Positions 17,342-26,436 of a stretch of 50,147 bases of DNA are shown piece by piece. Every line of letters begins with the position of its first letter. The stretch's first letter is position 1. Made by a program: the position numbers and the translations under genes. The notes below the pieces were generated by a model that saw only the letters and a list, made by a program, of their open reading frames with translations, was not told the DNA's origin and made no database searches. Origin of the DNA: Alphaproteobacteria bacterium (GTDB taxonomy: Bacteria > Bacteroidota > Bacteroidia > Bacteroidales > FEN-979); the NCBI GenBank assembly GCA_009928665.1, contig SACF01000029.1, positions 1 through 50,147 on the forward strand. Reading direction: 5' to 3'.

Positions 17342-20300
17342 ATGAGAGCCAATTTTTTACTCTTGATTTTCATTCTTTTAGCCCATCTTGCCTTCGCGCA
17401 GCAAGTCACCATTACGGGGAAAGTAACCTCGGAGGAGGATAACACCGGCATTCCGGGGGTGACCATCATGATCAAAGGAACCACGCGGGGAACGATCACC
17501 GATATCGACGGAAACTACAACCTGACGGGGGTTTCGTCAAGGGACACGTTGCGGTTCAGTTACATCGGTTATGAGGCACGGGAGATCATTGTCGGGATTC
17601 AGACACGGATCGACGTGATGCTTTTGGTTTCAACCCAGGATCTTCAGGAGTACGTGGTAACCGCTTTCGGCGTGAGGCGGCAGGAGCGGGAGATCGGCTA
17701 TTCAACCCAAAAGATAGAGGCCAACCTGGTGCAGCAGTCGAATCCGCCCAACATCCTCAACGGGATGATCGGCAGGGCCGCCGGGGTTCAGATTTCGCAG
17801 AACGACGGGTTGGAAGGGGGTTCTACGCGCATTGTCATCCGCGGGAACAATACCCTGAGCGGGAAAAACCAACCCCTGATCGTGGTCGATAATGTACCGC
17901 TCGAGAACATTCCCGGCCAGGAAAACGTGGGACGGGGGGTTGACTGGGGGAACCCGATCGCCGACATCAATCCCATCGATATTGAAACCTACAATGTTTT
18001 AAAAGGCGGCGCCGCTTCGGCTTTGTACGGATCGCGGGGTGCCAACGGGGTCATCCTGATCACCACCAAGCGGGGTAAAAAACAGGAAGGGTTGGGTGTG
18101 ACATTCAATTACAGTTATAAATGGAACCATCCCTACCGTTTCAGGGAAATGCAGAACACCTATGGCGCCGGCGGACCGATCTCATTCACGCCTCCGACCT
18201 TCCCGAAAAGCGGCGACACTCTGCTCTATCCGGGAATCTACGGCACCGACAACCTGATCATCAACCAGCAGGGCGATACCCGTTCCACGACGGAGGAGTT
18301 CGGTTATTACGGTTCCGCTGTGTCGTGGGGACCGAAGATGAACGGCGAGATGGTGAAGTGGTGGGATGGGAAGATGCGGTCCTATGAACCGATGCCCGAT
18401 AACTATAAATCGGCCTTTCGTGACGGCTCGACCCAGACATACAATATCTCAGCCCAGGGAGGGAACGACAAGGGAAGCCTGCGGGTATCCATCACCCGGC
18501 AGGACAATCAGGCAATCATCAGCAACAGCAATTTTAACCGGACCACCATCAACCTGGGGGCCGGGTTAAAGATATCCTCGAAAGTTTTTGCCGACCTGAC
18601 CCTTTCATACATCAACTTTAACCGGAAAAACAGTCCGATGCTCGGTGAATCGCAGGAGTCGTTCAGCAAAGGATTTCTCTATTCCTGGCCCCGGAGTTAC
18701 AAGGGCATCGACCGGGAGTACTACGCCAATCCCGACGGGTCGCGGAATCCACAGGAAGGCTACCCGTTCCTTTACATTAATCCCTATCTCTGGTGGGATT
18801 ATTACAGCAACAACACCACGCTAAAACGCGACAAATATATCGGGGCGCTGACCCTGACCTATGAGATTACCCCGTGGCTGAGTGTGACGGGCAGAGCCGG
18901 TCGGGATTTCAATCTCGATCAGTATACCACCCAGAATAAGCCGACGGATGCATTGGGTATCACGGACGGCTATTATGCCAACAGCCTGAACCGGACCTAT
19001 TCCGATATTTTTGAAGGATTGATCACAGCCAATAAAGAGGGGTTTCTCCACAAAAAGCTTGATGTAAAATTCAGTCTCGGGGCCAACCGGTGGAATTATT
19101 ATCTCTATGAGATCCGGGGCCATTCAGGCACCTGGTACTTTCCGAACCGGTACACTTTCGACAATTACACTTCGCCAACCTATTACACCAACGAACAGGG
19201 TGAGGTGGTTGTGACGATTCCCGGCAACTCGCCAAGCGATATGGTTCCCGGCGAATCGGTGATGCGCGAACGCACCAATTCCGTCTTTTCCTTTCTCAAC
19301 CTGGGATGGGACGATTACCTCTTTTTAGAGCTGACCGGCCGGAACGACTGGTCGTCGACCCTGCCCAGTTCGAGCAATTCCTATTTTTATCCCTCGGTAT
19401 CGCTGAGTTTTATTGCCACCAAAGCATTCGGGATCAGTGAAAAAGTGAAGTGGCTCAGCATGCTTAAAATCCGGGGCGCCTTTGCCAACTCGGCTACCGA
19501 CACCGATCCTTACATGCTCGATTTCAACTATTCTTCGGGAATTTTCGGCGGGGAACAAACCGCTTCCTTTCCCACGACCATTCCCCCTTACCAGTTGCTG
19601 CCCCAACGCGTAAATACCTGGGAGGTCGGGTTAAATGTCGGAGTACTCGACAGCCGCATCGACCTCGACTTCACCTATTACAACAAGTACTGTTATTCGC
19701 AGATCCTGAGCAACCTGCCGGTGCCGGTAAGTTCGGGCGCGTCGGGGATCACGATCAACGAGGGGGTGATCACCAACTCCGGTTTTGAGATCATCCTGAA
19801 CACCATCCCGGTTCAGACCCGGAATTTTGCCATCCGGTCGTCATTGAATTTTTCCCGGAACCGCAATGTGGTCAAAAGCCTAGGCGATTATGCCGAGATA
19901 TACCCGCTGGCCGATATATGGGGGCTCAACGGGCCGGCCATGGCGCTGCGCGAAGGCGATGAATACGGAACCATTTACGGGTACGATTATGTGTATCATG
20001 AAAACGGTCAACCCATTCTCAATGATGAAGGGACAAAGTACCAGATCACCGACACCCGGGTGCCGGTTGGCAATGCCTCACCCGATTTCCTGGCGGGATG
20101 GCAGACCGAGTTTCTGTACAAGGGCTTCCGGCTGGCCTGCCTGATCGACTGCAAATGGGGCGGTGACATCTATTGTGGTTCGTATGTGATCTCCCTGCAG
20201 ACCGGTCAGAGTCCCGAAACCCTGCTCGAACGCGAAGGCGGCGGGTTGCCCTACACCGACCCGGACGGTAACACCTCGAATATCGGGGTCATCCTTCCCG

Positions 20301-20659
20301 GTGTTTATGCCGACGGAACCCCGAACGACAAGGTAGTGCACTACTATTACAAGTACCTGCCCAACGCAGGCGGATGGGGCAAACTGCTGTCAACCCCGGG
20401 AATCCTGGAGAATTCGTGGATCAAGATGCGGGAAATATCGCTGTCGTACAGCTTCCAGAGTAAGGTCATGGAAAAACTGAAGATCTTTAAAAACCTGACC
20501 CTGTCGGTTGTCGGTCGCGACCTCTTTTACATTTACTCCAGCCTGCCCGACAAGATCAATCCCGAAGGGATCATGGGGTCGGGCAACGCGCAGGGGTTTG
20601 AGTGGGCGTCGCTGCCGGGGACGTTGTCGCTCACATTTGGGATTACGGCCGCATTCTAA
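17342..20659 (+). CDS. SusC/RagA-family TonB-linked outer-membrane transporter
   Basis: 1105 residues. A signal peptide (to about 20, ending LAFAQ) is followed by a CarboxypepD_reg-like domain (about 22-105: ITGKVTSEEDNTGIPGVTI, SYIGYEAREI). The SusC signature (QEYVVTAFGVRRQEREIGYS), a plug domain (about 115-235: IRGNNTLSGKNQPLIVVDNV, LKGGAASALYGSRGANGVIL) and a large barrel come next, ending in LSLTFGITAAF. Length is normal for the family. It takes up oligosaccharides or peptides captured by SusD. The SusD gene follows, but is separated from it by a four-helix-bundle gene and repeats. The PNGase F-like protein at 23066 suggests glycoprotein or glycan substrates. Confidence 0.95.
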   Translation: MRANFLLLIFILLAHLAFAQQVTITGKVTSEEDNTGIPGVTIMIKGTTRGTITDIDGNYNLTGVSSRDTLRFSYIGYEAREIIVGIQTRIDVMLLVSTQDLQEYVVTAFGVRRQEREIGYSTQKIEANLVQQSNPPNILNGMIGRAAGVQISQNDGLEGGSTRIVIRGNNTLSGKNQPLIVVDNVPLENIPGQENVGRGVDWGNPIADINPIDIETYNVLKGGAASALYGSRGANGVILITTKRGKKQEGLGVTFNYSYKWNHPYRFREMQNTYGAGGPISFTPPTFPKSGDTLLYPGIYGTDNLIINQQGDTRSTTEEFGYYGSAVSWGPKMNGEMVKWWDGKMRSYEPMPDNYKSAFRDGSTQTYNISAQGGNDKGSLRVSITRQDNQAIISNSNFNRTTINLGAGLKISSKVFADLTLSYINFNRKNSPMLGESQESFSKGFLYSWPRSYKGIDREYYANPDGSRNPQEGYPFLYINPYLWWDYYSNNTTLKRDKYIGALTLTYEITPWLSVTGRAGRDFNLDQYTTQNKPTDALGITDGYYANSLNRTYSDIFEGLITANKEGFLHKKLDVKFSLGANRWNYYLYEIRGHSGTWYFPNRYTFDNYTSPTYYTNEQGEVVVTIPGNSPSDMVPGESVMRERTNSVFSFLNLGWDDYLFLELTGRNDWSSTLPSSSNSYFYPSVSLSFIATKAFGISEKVKWLSMLKIRGAFANSATDTDPYMLDFNYSSGIFGGEQTASFPTTIPPYQLLPQRVNTWEVGLNVGVLDSRIDLDFTYYNKYCYSQILSNLPVPVSSGASGITINEGVITNSGFEIILNTIPVQTRNFAIRSSLNFSRNRNVVKSLGDYAEIYPLADIWGLNGPAMALREGDEYGTIYGYDYVYHENGQPILNDEGTKYQITDTRVPVGNASPDFLAGWQTEFLYKGFRLACLIDCKWGGDIYCGSYVISLQTGQSPETLLEREGGGLPYTDPDGNTSNIGVILPGVYADGTPNDKVVHYYYKYLPNAGGWGKLLSTPGILENSWIKMREISLSYSFQSKVMEKLKIFKNLTLSVVGRDLFYIYSSLPDKINPEGIMGSGNAQGFEWASLPGTLSLTFGITAAF

Positions 20660-20667
20660 ATGCAAGA

Positions 20668-20682
20668 TGCAAAATGCAAAAT
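20668..20682 (+). repeat. 15-bp repeat TGCAAAATGCAAAAT, left copy
   Basis: The sequence TGCAAAATGCAAAAT begins 9 bases after the susC stop. A perfect inverted copy stands at 21208-21222 on the far side of the four-helix-bundle gene, and a third, direct copy at 22938-22952. Confidence 0.75.
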
Positions 20683-20753
20683 TAAAAATGAAAAATAAAG
20701 AATGAGGAAGGGTTATGGATTGAAAAATTCATTTACTAAGCGGAATATTTAGC

Positions 20754-21155
20754 ATGGCAGGGATGAATAGATTTTATGATGAATTATTAGATCGGTTTAT
20801 GATCATGGCTGTAAACGTCATCAATCTGGAGAAAAGACTTTGTAAAACCTATGCTGGTCGGCACATATACAACCAGTTGTTTCGGGCAGTTACTTCTGTC
20901 GGAGCCAATTATGAGGAAGCAAGGGCTGGTGAAAGCAGGGCGGATTTTGTGCACAAAATGCAGATCGTTCTTAAGGAGCTCAGAGAAACACAGTTCTGGC
21001 TAAAGCTCATTAAGACTGCAAAACTGACTCTTCCTGACAATGAAAACCTTACAGATCTTTTGAGGGAAACGAATGAATTGACTGGAATTACTGCAAAATC
21101 TGTAGTAACTGCAAAATCTAACAATCCTACAGACATTACTAAAAAAATAAGATAA
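20754..21155 (+). CDS. Four-helix-bundle protein, 23S rRNA intervening-sequence (S23) family
   Basis: 133 residues (an alternative start at 20763 removes three). It shows the family pattern: F-x7-RFMIMAVNVINLEKRL, then NQLFRAVTSVGANYEEARAGESRADFVHKMQIVLKELRETQFWLKLI. These proteins form small homo-oligomeric four-helix bundles. Some are encoded by intervening sequences within 23S rRNA genes of other bacteria; free-standing copies are common in Bacteroidota and their function is unknown. Here the gene splits susC from susD and is enclosed by 15-bp inverted repeats. Its coding sequence is more AT-rich than its neighbours, suggesting insertion. It is probably not functionally tied to the Sus system. 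Confidence 0.88.
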   Translation: MAGMNRFYDELLDRFMIMAVNVINLEKRLCKTYAGRHIYNQLFRAVTSVGANYEEARAGESRADFVHKMQIVLKELRETQFWLKLIKTAKLTLPDNENLTDLLRETNELTGITAKSVVTAKSNNPTDITKKIR

Positions 21156-21207
21156 AAATATCTTCGTCACTGATGAAAAACACACTCACTTCTCAACGCT
21201 CAAACAT

Positions 21208-21222
21208 ATTTTGCATTTTGCA
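21208..21222 (-). repeat. 15-bp repeat TGCAAAATGCAAAAT, inverted right copy
   Basis: ATTTTGCATTTTGCA is the exact reverse complement of 20668-20682. Looser homology continues outward and inward (TGCATTTTTCATTTTACATTTT against AAAATTAAAAATGAAAAAT-type sequence). Confidence 0.75.
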
Positions 21223-21286
21223 CCCTGCATTTTTCATTTTACATTTTTTCTGACTTTAAATTTTGAATTAAATTTATCTCTTATCA

Positions 21287-22918
21287 ATGATCATGACAAC
21301 AAAAATACCAGCGCTCTTATCAACCCTCTTCCTGATCGTGTTTTTCTCTTCCTGCAAAAAGGATTTCACGGAAATAAATACTGACCCGAGTTCTTTCACG
21401 TCGGCCAGCGACGGGTCGTTGTTCAACGCGGTGATCTCCTCGCTTCAGCTTGGATGGAACGAGCAGTTTTACATCAACAACGAGATTCTGTACAAGCAGT
21501 CGCAGTTAGCGGCATTGACCAAGGAAGGGTGGGGGAATTTTACCCTCGGCACCGAAGAGATCTGGAGTAATTACTACGGATCGTTGCCCGAAATCAGGGA
21601 GCTTGAAAAAAGGTTCAGCGCATACAGCGAATCACCGGGTGTTCTGAATATGAAAGCGATGCTGAAGATCACCATGGCCATGAAAACCTTCCACGTGACC
21701 GATCTTTTCGGCGATATTCCCTTCAGCCAGGCGGGATACGGATTTCAGAACCTGGAATACCTGAGGCCGAAATTCGACAAACAACGTGATATTTACCTGT
21801 CGTTGCTTGAAAATCTGAAGTGGGCCGACGAAACCATCGATGAATCGGCTCCCCTGGTGGAACCCTATAAATCATTTGTCGTCTTCGACAAGCTTTTCAA
21901 CGGTGACATGAAAAAGTGGCGGAAACTCGCCAACTCCCTCCGCCTGCGCCATGCCATGCGGATGTCGGAAAAGGAACCGGTGATCGCGGGACAGATCATC
22001 AAAGAGATTATCGAAGAAAACAGACCGGTCTTCGTGGGGTACGATTTCGCCGCTTCAAAACTTGAGAGTGCCTGCCTTTGGCCGGCCGCGGTCGGTTTTA
22101 AAAATGAAAGCCTGAGCTGGTCCTTCCGGGAACATAAGAACCTGCGGATGGGAACCAACATCTGGCACCGGTTGTCGGAAAATGAGAATCCCGATGGAAC
22201 CGGGATATTCGATCCGCGTGCCTATATCTTTTTCGAAACCAATAATGCCAGCCAGTGGAAACCTTATCCGCAGAACCCCGATGCCAGCACTCCGTCGGAA
22301 GGGGGGATCCCGTACGACAGCCACCGCGACCAGACCGGCTCTTTCAACATCAAAGGCGAGACCTGCAAATATTCACCGTTTAACTATTTCATCATCGACG
22401 ATGAAAACTATATGCCCATCATCATCATCACCGGCGCGGAGGTTCACTTTATCAAAGCCGAAGCCTGGTTCCGGGGAATCGGTGTAGGGGTTGACAAGGA
22501 GATGGCCGACAATGAATACATGAACGGGATTAACGCCTCGGTTGAATGGTGGATGTCGGTCGCCAAGAATTCAAAACTGCCGCTGTCGGGCATGACCTTT
22601 CCGGAGATGATCCCGATCCCTGAAGATCTGAATGCTTCATCGGTACTGGTCCACTATGGAAGCTGGATGGCGAAAACCGAGGAGGAAAAACTGGAATTCA
22701 TCTATACCCAGTGGATGGTCGATGCCTTCAGGCAACCCTGGGAAGCTTACGCCCTGGTGCGCCGGACGGGAAAGACACCCCGTGAAGGATTGCCGATTGC
22801 ACATTTCCGGTTGCCTTACCCGCCGTCGGAGGTCGAATATAACGCGGCCAACACCGCAGAAGCAATCGCCAGGCAGGGAGGAGATGCGCCGGGAAATAAG
22901 ATTTGGTGGACACCCTGA
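21287..22918 (+). CDS. SusD/RagB-family nutrient-binding lipoprotein (SusD-like type 2)
   Basis: 543 residues (the ATG at 21293 is equally possible). Lipoprotein signal with FFSSC (Cys23) followed by KKDFTEINTDP, typical of SusD-like proteins. Helical TPR-like segments follow: LNMKAMLKITMAMKTFHVTDLFGDIPFSQA, DIYLSLLENLKWADETID, KWRKLANSLRLRHAMRMS; and near the C-terminus PITGAEVHFIKAEAW-like and MVDAFRQPWEAYALVRRTG. It should be surface-exposed and cap the SusC barrel, binding the transported ligand. It pairs with the SusC gene at 17342 despite the intervening four-helix-bundle gene. Confidence 0.93.
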   Translation: MIMTTKIPALLSTLFLIVFFSSCKKDFTEINTDPSSFTSASDGSLFNAVISSLQLGWNEQFYINNEILYKQSQLAALTKEGWGNFTLGTEEIWSNYYGSLPEIRELEKRFSAYSESPGVLNMKAMLKITMAMKTFHVTDLFGDIPFSQAGYGFQNLEYLRPKFDKQRDIYLSLLENLKWADETIDESAPLVEPYKSFVVFDKLFNGDMKKWRKLANSLRLRHAMRMSEKEPVIAGQIIKEIIEENRPVFVGYDFAASKLESACLWPAAVGFKNESLSWSFREHKNLRMGTNIWHRLSENENPDGTGIFDPRAYIFFETNNASQWKPYPQNPDASTPSEGGIPYDSHRDQTGSFNIKGETCKYSPFNYFIIDDENYMPIIIITGAEVHFIKAEAWFRGIGVGVDKEMADNEYMNGINASVEWWMSVAKNSKLPLSGMTFPEMIPIPEDLNASSVLVHYGSWMAKTEEEKLEFIYTQWMVDAFRQPWEAYALVRRTGKTPREGLPIAHFRLPYPPSEVEYNAANTAEAIARQGGDAPGNKIWWTP

Positions 22919-22920
22919 GA

Positions 22921-23032
22921 GAATTCAAAATGTAAAATGCAAAATGCAAAATATAAATTCATTTTTCCCTAATGCCCTATATCCAACTCCCAATGCCTGA
23001 TTTTCGATTTTGATTTTTGAACTTTTGAATTC
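22921..23032. repeat. Inverted-repeat-bounded intergenic element with TGCAAAA units
   Basis: GAATTCAAAA (22921-22930) is matched by TTTTGAATTC (23023-23032), a perfect 10-bp inverted pair that bounds a 112-base spacer. Inside lie TGTAAAATGCAAAATGCAAAAT, holding a copy of the 15-mer at 22938-22952, and a segment AATGCCCTATATCC...CCAATGCCTG that resembles the GGCATT-type repeat. No gene is present. Confidence 0.6.
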
Positions 23033-23042
23033 ATTATATTTG
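23009..23042 (+). promoter_or_regulatory. Putative promoter (TTTG-N22-TATATTTG) for the PNGase F-like gene
   Basis: TTTG at 23009-23012 and TATATTTG at 23035-23042 fit the Bacteroidota promoter with slightly long spacing (22 against the usual 19-21). The ATG at 23066 lies 23 bases downstream. If used, the gene is transcribed separately from susD. Confidence 0.45.
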
Positions 23043-23065
23043 TGAATCTATAAAAACCTTTCCCC

Positions 23066-25555
23066 ATGAAAAAGCTATTTACTTTCTTTGGATTTTTCCT
23101 GGTTTCGGTCATGCTCTTTGCGCAGTCGAACCAGTATCTTCATTTCGACATGGTCGATGATTTTACCCAATTGCCCAACGCATCCCAGTATGTGTCGGGA
23201 ACCAACCAGTTGTCGATGACCGGCTGGTTTTATTGTGATGCCCTTGCCTACGGTCAGGGATACATGGGATTCCGCGCCGGTTCGGGCACGGCCGAGTTTT
23301 ACCTGATCCAGCTTAGCAACGGGGTACTTGAGTGCAGGCTGGTGACCACGGCGGGCTTCTTTGAATACGTGGCGCCTGCCAACACCGTAATTCCTCAGGT
23401 ATGGCAGCATATTGCATGGATTTACGACGGTACTGCCATTAAATTGTATGTGAACGGGGCGCTGAAGGGAAGTAAACCCGCTTCTGGAACTTTTCAGGGG
23501 CCCACGGTGAACTTTGCCATTGGAAAGAGCCTGCTGGGAGGCTTTAATTTTGTTTACGGTGGCCGGGTCGATGAAGTTTCGGTATGGGACAAAGGTCTTT
23601 CCCAGACTGAAATTCAGGACATGATGACCAATGAGCTCACCGGGACGGAACCCAACCTCCAGTTGTATTACAAATTCAACCAGGGTGTGCCGGGTGGAAA
23701 TAACACCTCCATCACCAAACTGGAGTGTGAGATCGGGACCGGCGAGCGGGATTCGGATCTTCTGAACTTTGCCATGACCGGTCCGACTTCGAACTTCAAC
23801 GGTACCCTCGATCCCGGGTACCAGGCCATCTCGTTCCCGCAGATCCCCGACCATTTGGTCACCGATCCTCCCTTTGCGCTCGAGGCAACAGCAACCTCGG
23901 GATTGCCGGTTTCGTTTGAGATACTGTCGGGTCCTGCCACCCTCAACGGCAACATCCTGACCCTAACCGGGGCGCAGGGACTTGTGACGGTCAGGGCGAC
24001 CCAGCCCGGCAACGGCACTTTCAACCCGGCCGAACCGGTAATCAACACCTTCATGGCCCTCGATCCCCTGCTCCATACCCCCGATATCGATCCCCGCCAC
24101 CCGCTGGAAGGCGATGTTCATGTTCCTGCTCTTTCGAAAATCCTCCTGTCGACCTATTCGACCATTACCTATCCCCTGCTCTTCAGCGTTTCAGATGTCA
24201 AATTCCTGATCAACGGGGAGACCATCCATGCCCAGACTTTCCAGAACGGACATTATATTGCCTGGTGGACCCCGCCATCATACGGCAATTATGATCTTAC
24301 GGTGGTATCTACCAATAATTTCGGGGGATCGGCCCAGGAGACCATCGGCATCAACATCGTTCCGACTGCCACCAACACGGAGGTCGTGGCTGCCGAAAAT
24401 GTCTGGCTCAATCCTAACAATGTAAGTCAGGTTGTCATAGCCGATCTTCCTTCCTACCTCGGGGCGTTCAACAAGATCATGGCGACCCTGACCGTATCCT
24501 GTCCGCCGGGCGGTTGCGGTGAATATGACCGTATCGCCAGCATCGACGTGAAAGGACATGATGGTTTATGGTACGAGATTATCCGTTACATTACCCCTTA
24601 CAGCGTGGCCTGTTCGCATACCATCGACCTCACCGACTACATGTCGCTGCTGCTGGGCCGGACCGAATTCCGGCTTAATTGTGCCACCCTCGACAACGGA
24701 TACTATTATAAACTCGTCCTGAATTACACCGAAGGAACCCCGGAACATCGTTACAGTAGCGTACACGAAATCTGGAAAGGGGACTATCCGTTCGGTGATT
24801 ATGCCAATCTACAGCCCCTTGAGATCCGCAACTACTCTTTCCCGTCGGATGCCACGGCGGCGACCCTGAAGATGGTTTCGACCGGACATGGATGGGGAGA
24901 CCTTAACACCGGAAATGCAGCAGAGTTCTACGAGGCAACCCATCATATCTGGGTTAACGGAGAGGCTGTCTTTGAACTACATAACTGGGCCGATTGCAGT
25001 CCCAATCCCGATGCCTGTCAGCCGCAGAACGGAACCTGGTATTACAACCGGGCCGGATGGTGCCCCGGTTCCATCGCGCCATGGTTCAATTTCAACATGA
25101 CTCCTTACGTGACCGGTTCGGGCGTCGAACTCAAATATATCCTCTACGAAAATTATGTCGACCTGTGTCATCCCCATCATCCCGACTGTGTAACCGGCGT
25201 TACCTGCAGCGACTGCAGCGATACCTTTAATCCCTACCTCGATGTTGCATGCAATATGGTTGTGTTCTCCGAAAATCCGATCCTGGTCGGGACAGGCGCC
25301 GATAAATCAAACAGAGCGGAGATCACCATCCGTCCCAATCCGACATCAGGGTTGCTTTCGATCACTTCGACCGGAAATCTTAACGTACCGACGGGTCTTT
25401 TAGAACTCATGACCCTGACCGGGAAAGTCGTTGACCGGTTTGAGTGGAACGGGAAATCGGTTCAGATCGACCTCTCTTCCCATCCCCGCGGGATCTATTT
25501 CCTGAAGATCGGGACGAAGGATTACACCGAAATTAAAAAAGTGATCCTGCAATAA
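23066..25555 (+). CDS. Secreted LamG/PNGase F-like protein with type IX sorting domain
   Basis: 829 residues. After a signal peptide (to about 19) comes a LamG/concanavalin-like domain (about 20-205: MTGWFYCDALAYGQGYMGF, WQHIAWIYDGTAIKLYVNGAL). A linker with cell-adhesion-like segments follows. Residues about 455-740 resemble the two jelly-roll domains of PNGase F: CGEYDRIASIDV, WYEIIRYITPY, GHGWGDLN, AAEFYEATHHIWVNG, GTWYYNRAGWCPG. By alignment with the Elizabethkingia enzyme, catalytic Asp60 corresponds to Asp488 and Glu206 to Glu620, but Glu118 corresponds to Ala540. The C-terminus (about 755-829) is a type A T9SS sorting domain (IRPNPTSGLLSI, RGIYFLKI). It is probably a surface or secreted glycoprotein deglycosylase or binding protein serving the SusCD pair; activity is uncertain. 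Confidence 0.8.
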   Translation: MKKLFTFFGFFLVSVMLFAQSNQYLHFDMVDDFTQLPNASQYVSGTNQLSMTGWFYCDALAYGQGYMGFRAGSGTAEFYLIQLSNGVLECRLVTTAGFFEYVAPANTVIPQVWQHIAWIYDGTAIKLYVNGALKGSKPASGTFQGPTVNFAIGKSLLGGFNFVYGGRVDEVSVWDKGLSQTEIQDMMTNELTGTEPNLQLYYKFNQGVPGGNNTSITKLECEIGTGERDSDLLNFAMTGPTSNFNGTLDPGYQAISFPQIPDHLVTDPPFALEATATSGLPVSFEILSGPATLNGNILTLTGAQGLVTVRATQPGNGTFNPAEPVINTFMALDPLLHTPDIDPRHPLEGDVHVPALSKILLSTYSTITYPLLFSVSDVKFLINGETIHAQTFQNGHYIAWWTPPSYGNYDLTVVSTNNFGGSAQETIGINIVPTATNTEVVAAENVWLNPNNVSQVVIADLPSYLGAFNKIMATLTVSCPPGGCGEYDRIASIDVKGHDGLWYEIIRYITPYSVACSHTIDLTDYMSLLLGRTEFRLNCATLDNGYYYKLVLNYTEGTPEHRYSSVHEIWKGDYPFGDYANLQPLEIRNYSFPSDATAATLKMVSTGHGWGDLNTGNAAEFYEATHHIWVNGEAVFELHNWADCSPNPDACQPQNGTWYYNRAGWCPGSIAPWFNFNMTPYVTGSGVELKYILYENYVDLCHPHHPDCVTGVTCSDCSDTFNPYLDVACNMVVFSENPILVGTGADKSNRAEITIRPNPTSGLLSITSTGNLNVPTGLLELMTLTGKVVDRFEWNGKSVQIDLSSHPRGIYFLKIGTKDYTEIKKVILQ

Positions 25556-25649
25556 GGATTTTAAACCTTTGACCGTCGTCTGTTTCACGATGTGCATCAT
25601 CGGGTAAAAGTACTTTCTTTACAGAACAGAATCAGAAAAGTCATATACC

Positions 25650-26429
25650 ATGAGCTTAGTTGTAACAGATTTCCGCGATCAGATTGGCTGGATCACGATG
25701 GATCATGATGTCAAGCGGAATGCACTGAGTTTTGAAATGCTGTGCAACCTGATCGATGCCCTGGATGAGATGTTGATGCGAAAGGCACGGGTGGTGATCC
25801 TCCGTGCCAACAAAGGCACCAAGGTCTGGTCGGCCGGTTTTAACATTGAGGAGCTTCCCCGCGACGGGAGTGATCCGCTGGCTTACGACAACCCCCTTCA
25901 AAAGGTAATCCGCAGCATCATTGATTTTCCGGCACCGGTTATTGCCATGGCCGAGGGCAGTATCTGGGGCGGGGCCTGCAACATTGCCTTTGTCTGCGAT
26001 ATGGTGATCGGAACTCCAAGAACTTCATTGGCCATCACACCGGCCAAGATCGGAGTTCCTTATAACACCTCGGGGATCCTGCAGTTCATCGATATCATCG
26101 GCTCCCACACTGCCAAAGAGATGTTCTTCACAGCCGATCCGATCCCTGCAGAAAAAGCCCTGACCCTGGGAATCCTCAACCACGTCGTCCCTCCCGAGGA
26201 ACTGGAGGCGTTCACAATCCGGATGGCGGAGAAGATCCTCGAAAATTCCCCCCTCAGCATCCGCGTGATTAAACAACAGTTGAATATCCTTGGCAATGCA
26301 TTGCCGTTGTCGCCGCAAACTTTCGAACACATCGACATGTTGCGAAGGGTGGCAGGGAACAGCAAAGATTATCTTGAAGGGCTCAATGCCTTTTTCGAGA
26401 AGCGAAAGCCGGAGTTTAAAGGCGAATAA
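25650..26429 (+). CDS. scpB: Methylmalonyl-CoA decarboxylase, crotonase fold
   Basis: 259 residues. Across its length it resembles E. coli ScpB (YgfG): KVWSAGFNIEELPRDGSDPL against VFSAGHDIHELPSGGRDPL, AEGSIWGGA against VEGSVWGGA, GVPYN with the catalytic-site Tyr (Tyr138 here), ILNHVV, and LEGLNAFFEKRKPEF at the end. The enzyme converts methylmalonyl-CoA to propionyl-CoA and CO2 in the succinate-to-propionate pathway of fermenters. The His66 of E. coli is Phe64 here. It lies 7 bases before the adaptor gene at 26437, but a functional link to efflux is not evident. A general enoyl-CoA hydratase is the alternative. Confidence 0.85.
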   Translation: MSLVVTDFRDQIGWITMDHDVKRNALSFEMLCNLIDALDEMLMRKARVVILRANKGTKVWSAGFNIEELPRDGSDPLAYDNPLQKVIRSIIDFPAPVIAMAEGSIWGGACNIAFVCDMVIGTPRTSLAITPAKIGVPYNTSGILQFIDIIGSHTAKEMFFTADPIPAEKALTLGILNHVVPPEELEAFTIRMAEKILENSPLSIRVIKQQLNILGNALPLSPQTFEHIDMLRRVAGNSKDYLEGLNAFFEKRKPEFKGE

Positions 26430-26436
26430 TGCAGAC

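Noticed and set aside
26290..26436. Extended N-terminus of the adaptor at 26437
   Set aside because: The extension lies within the methylmalonyl-CoA decarboxylase gene, and the membrane helix begins right after the ATG at 26437.
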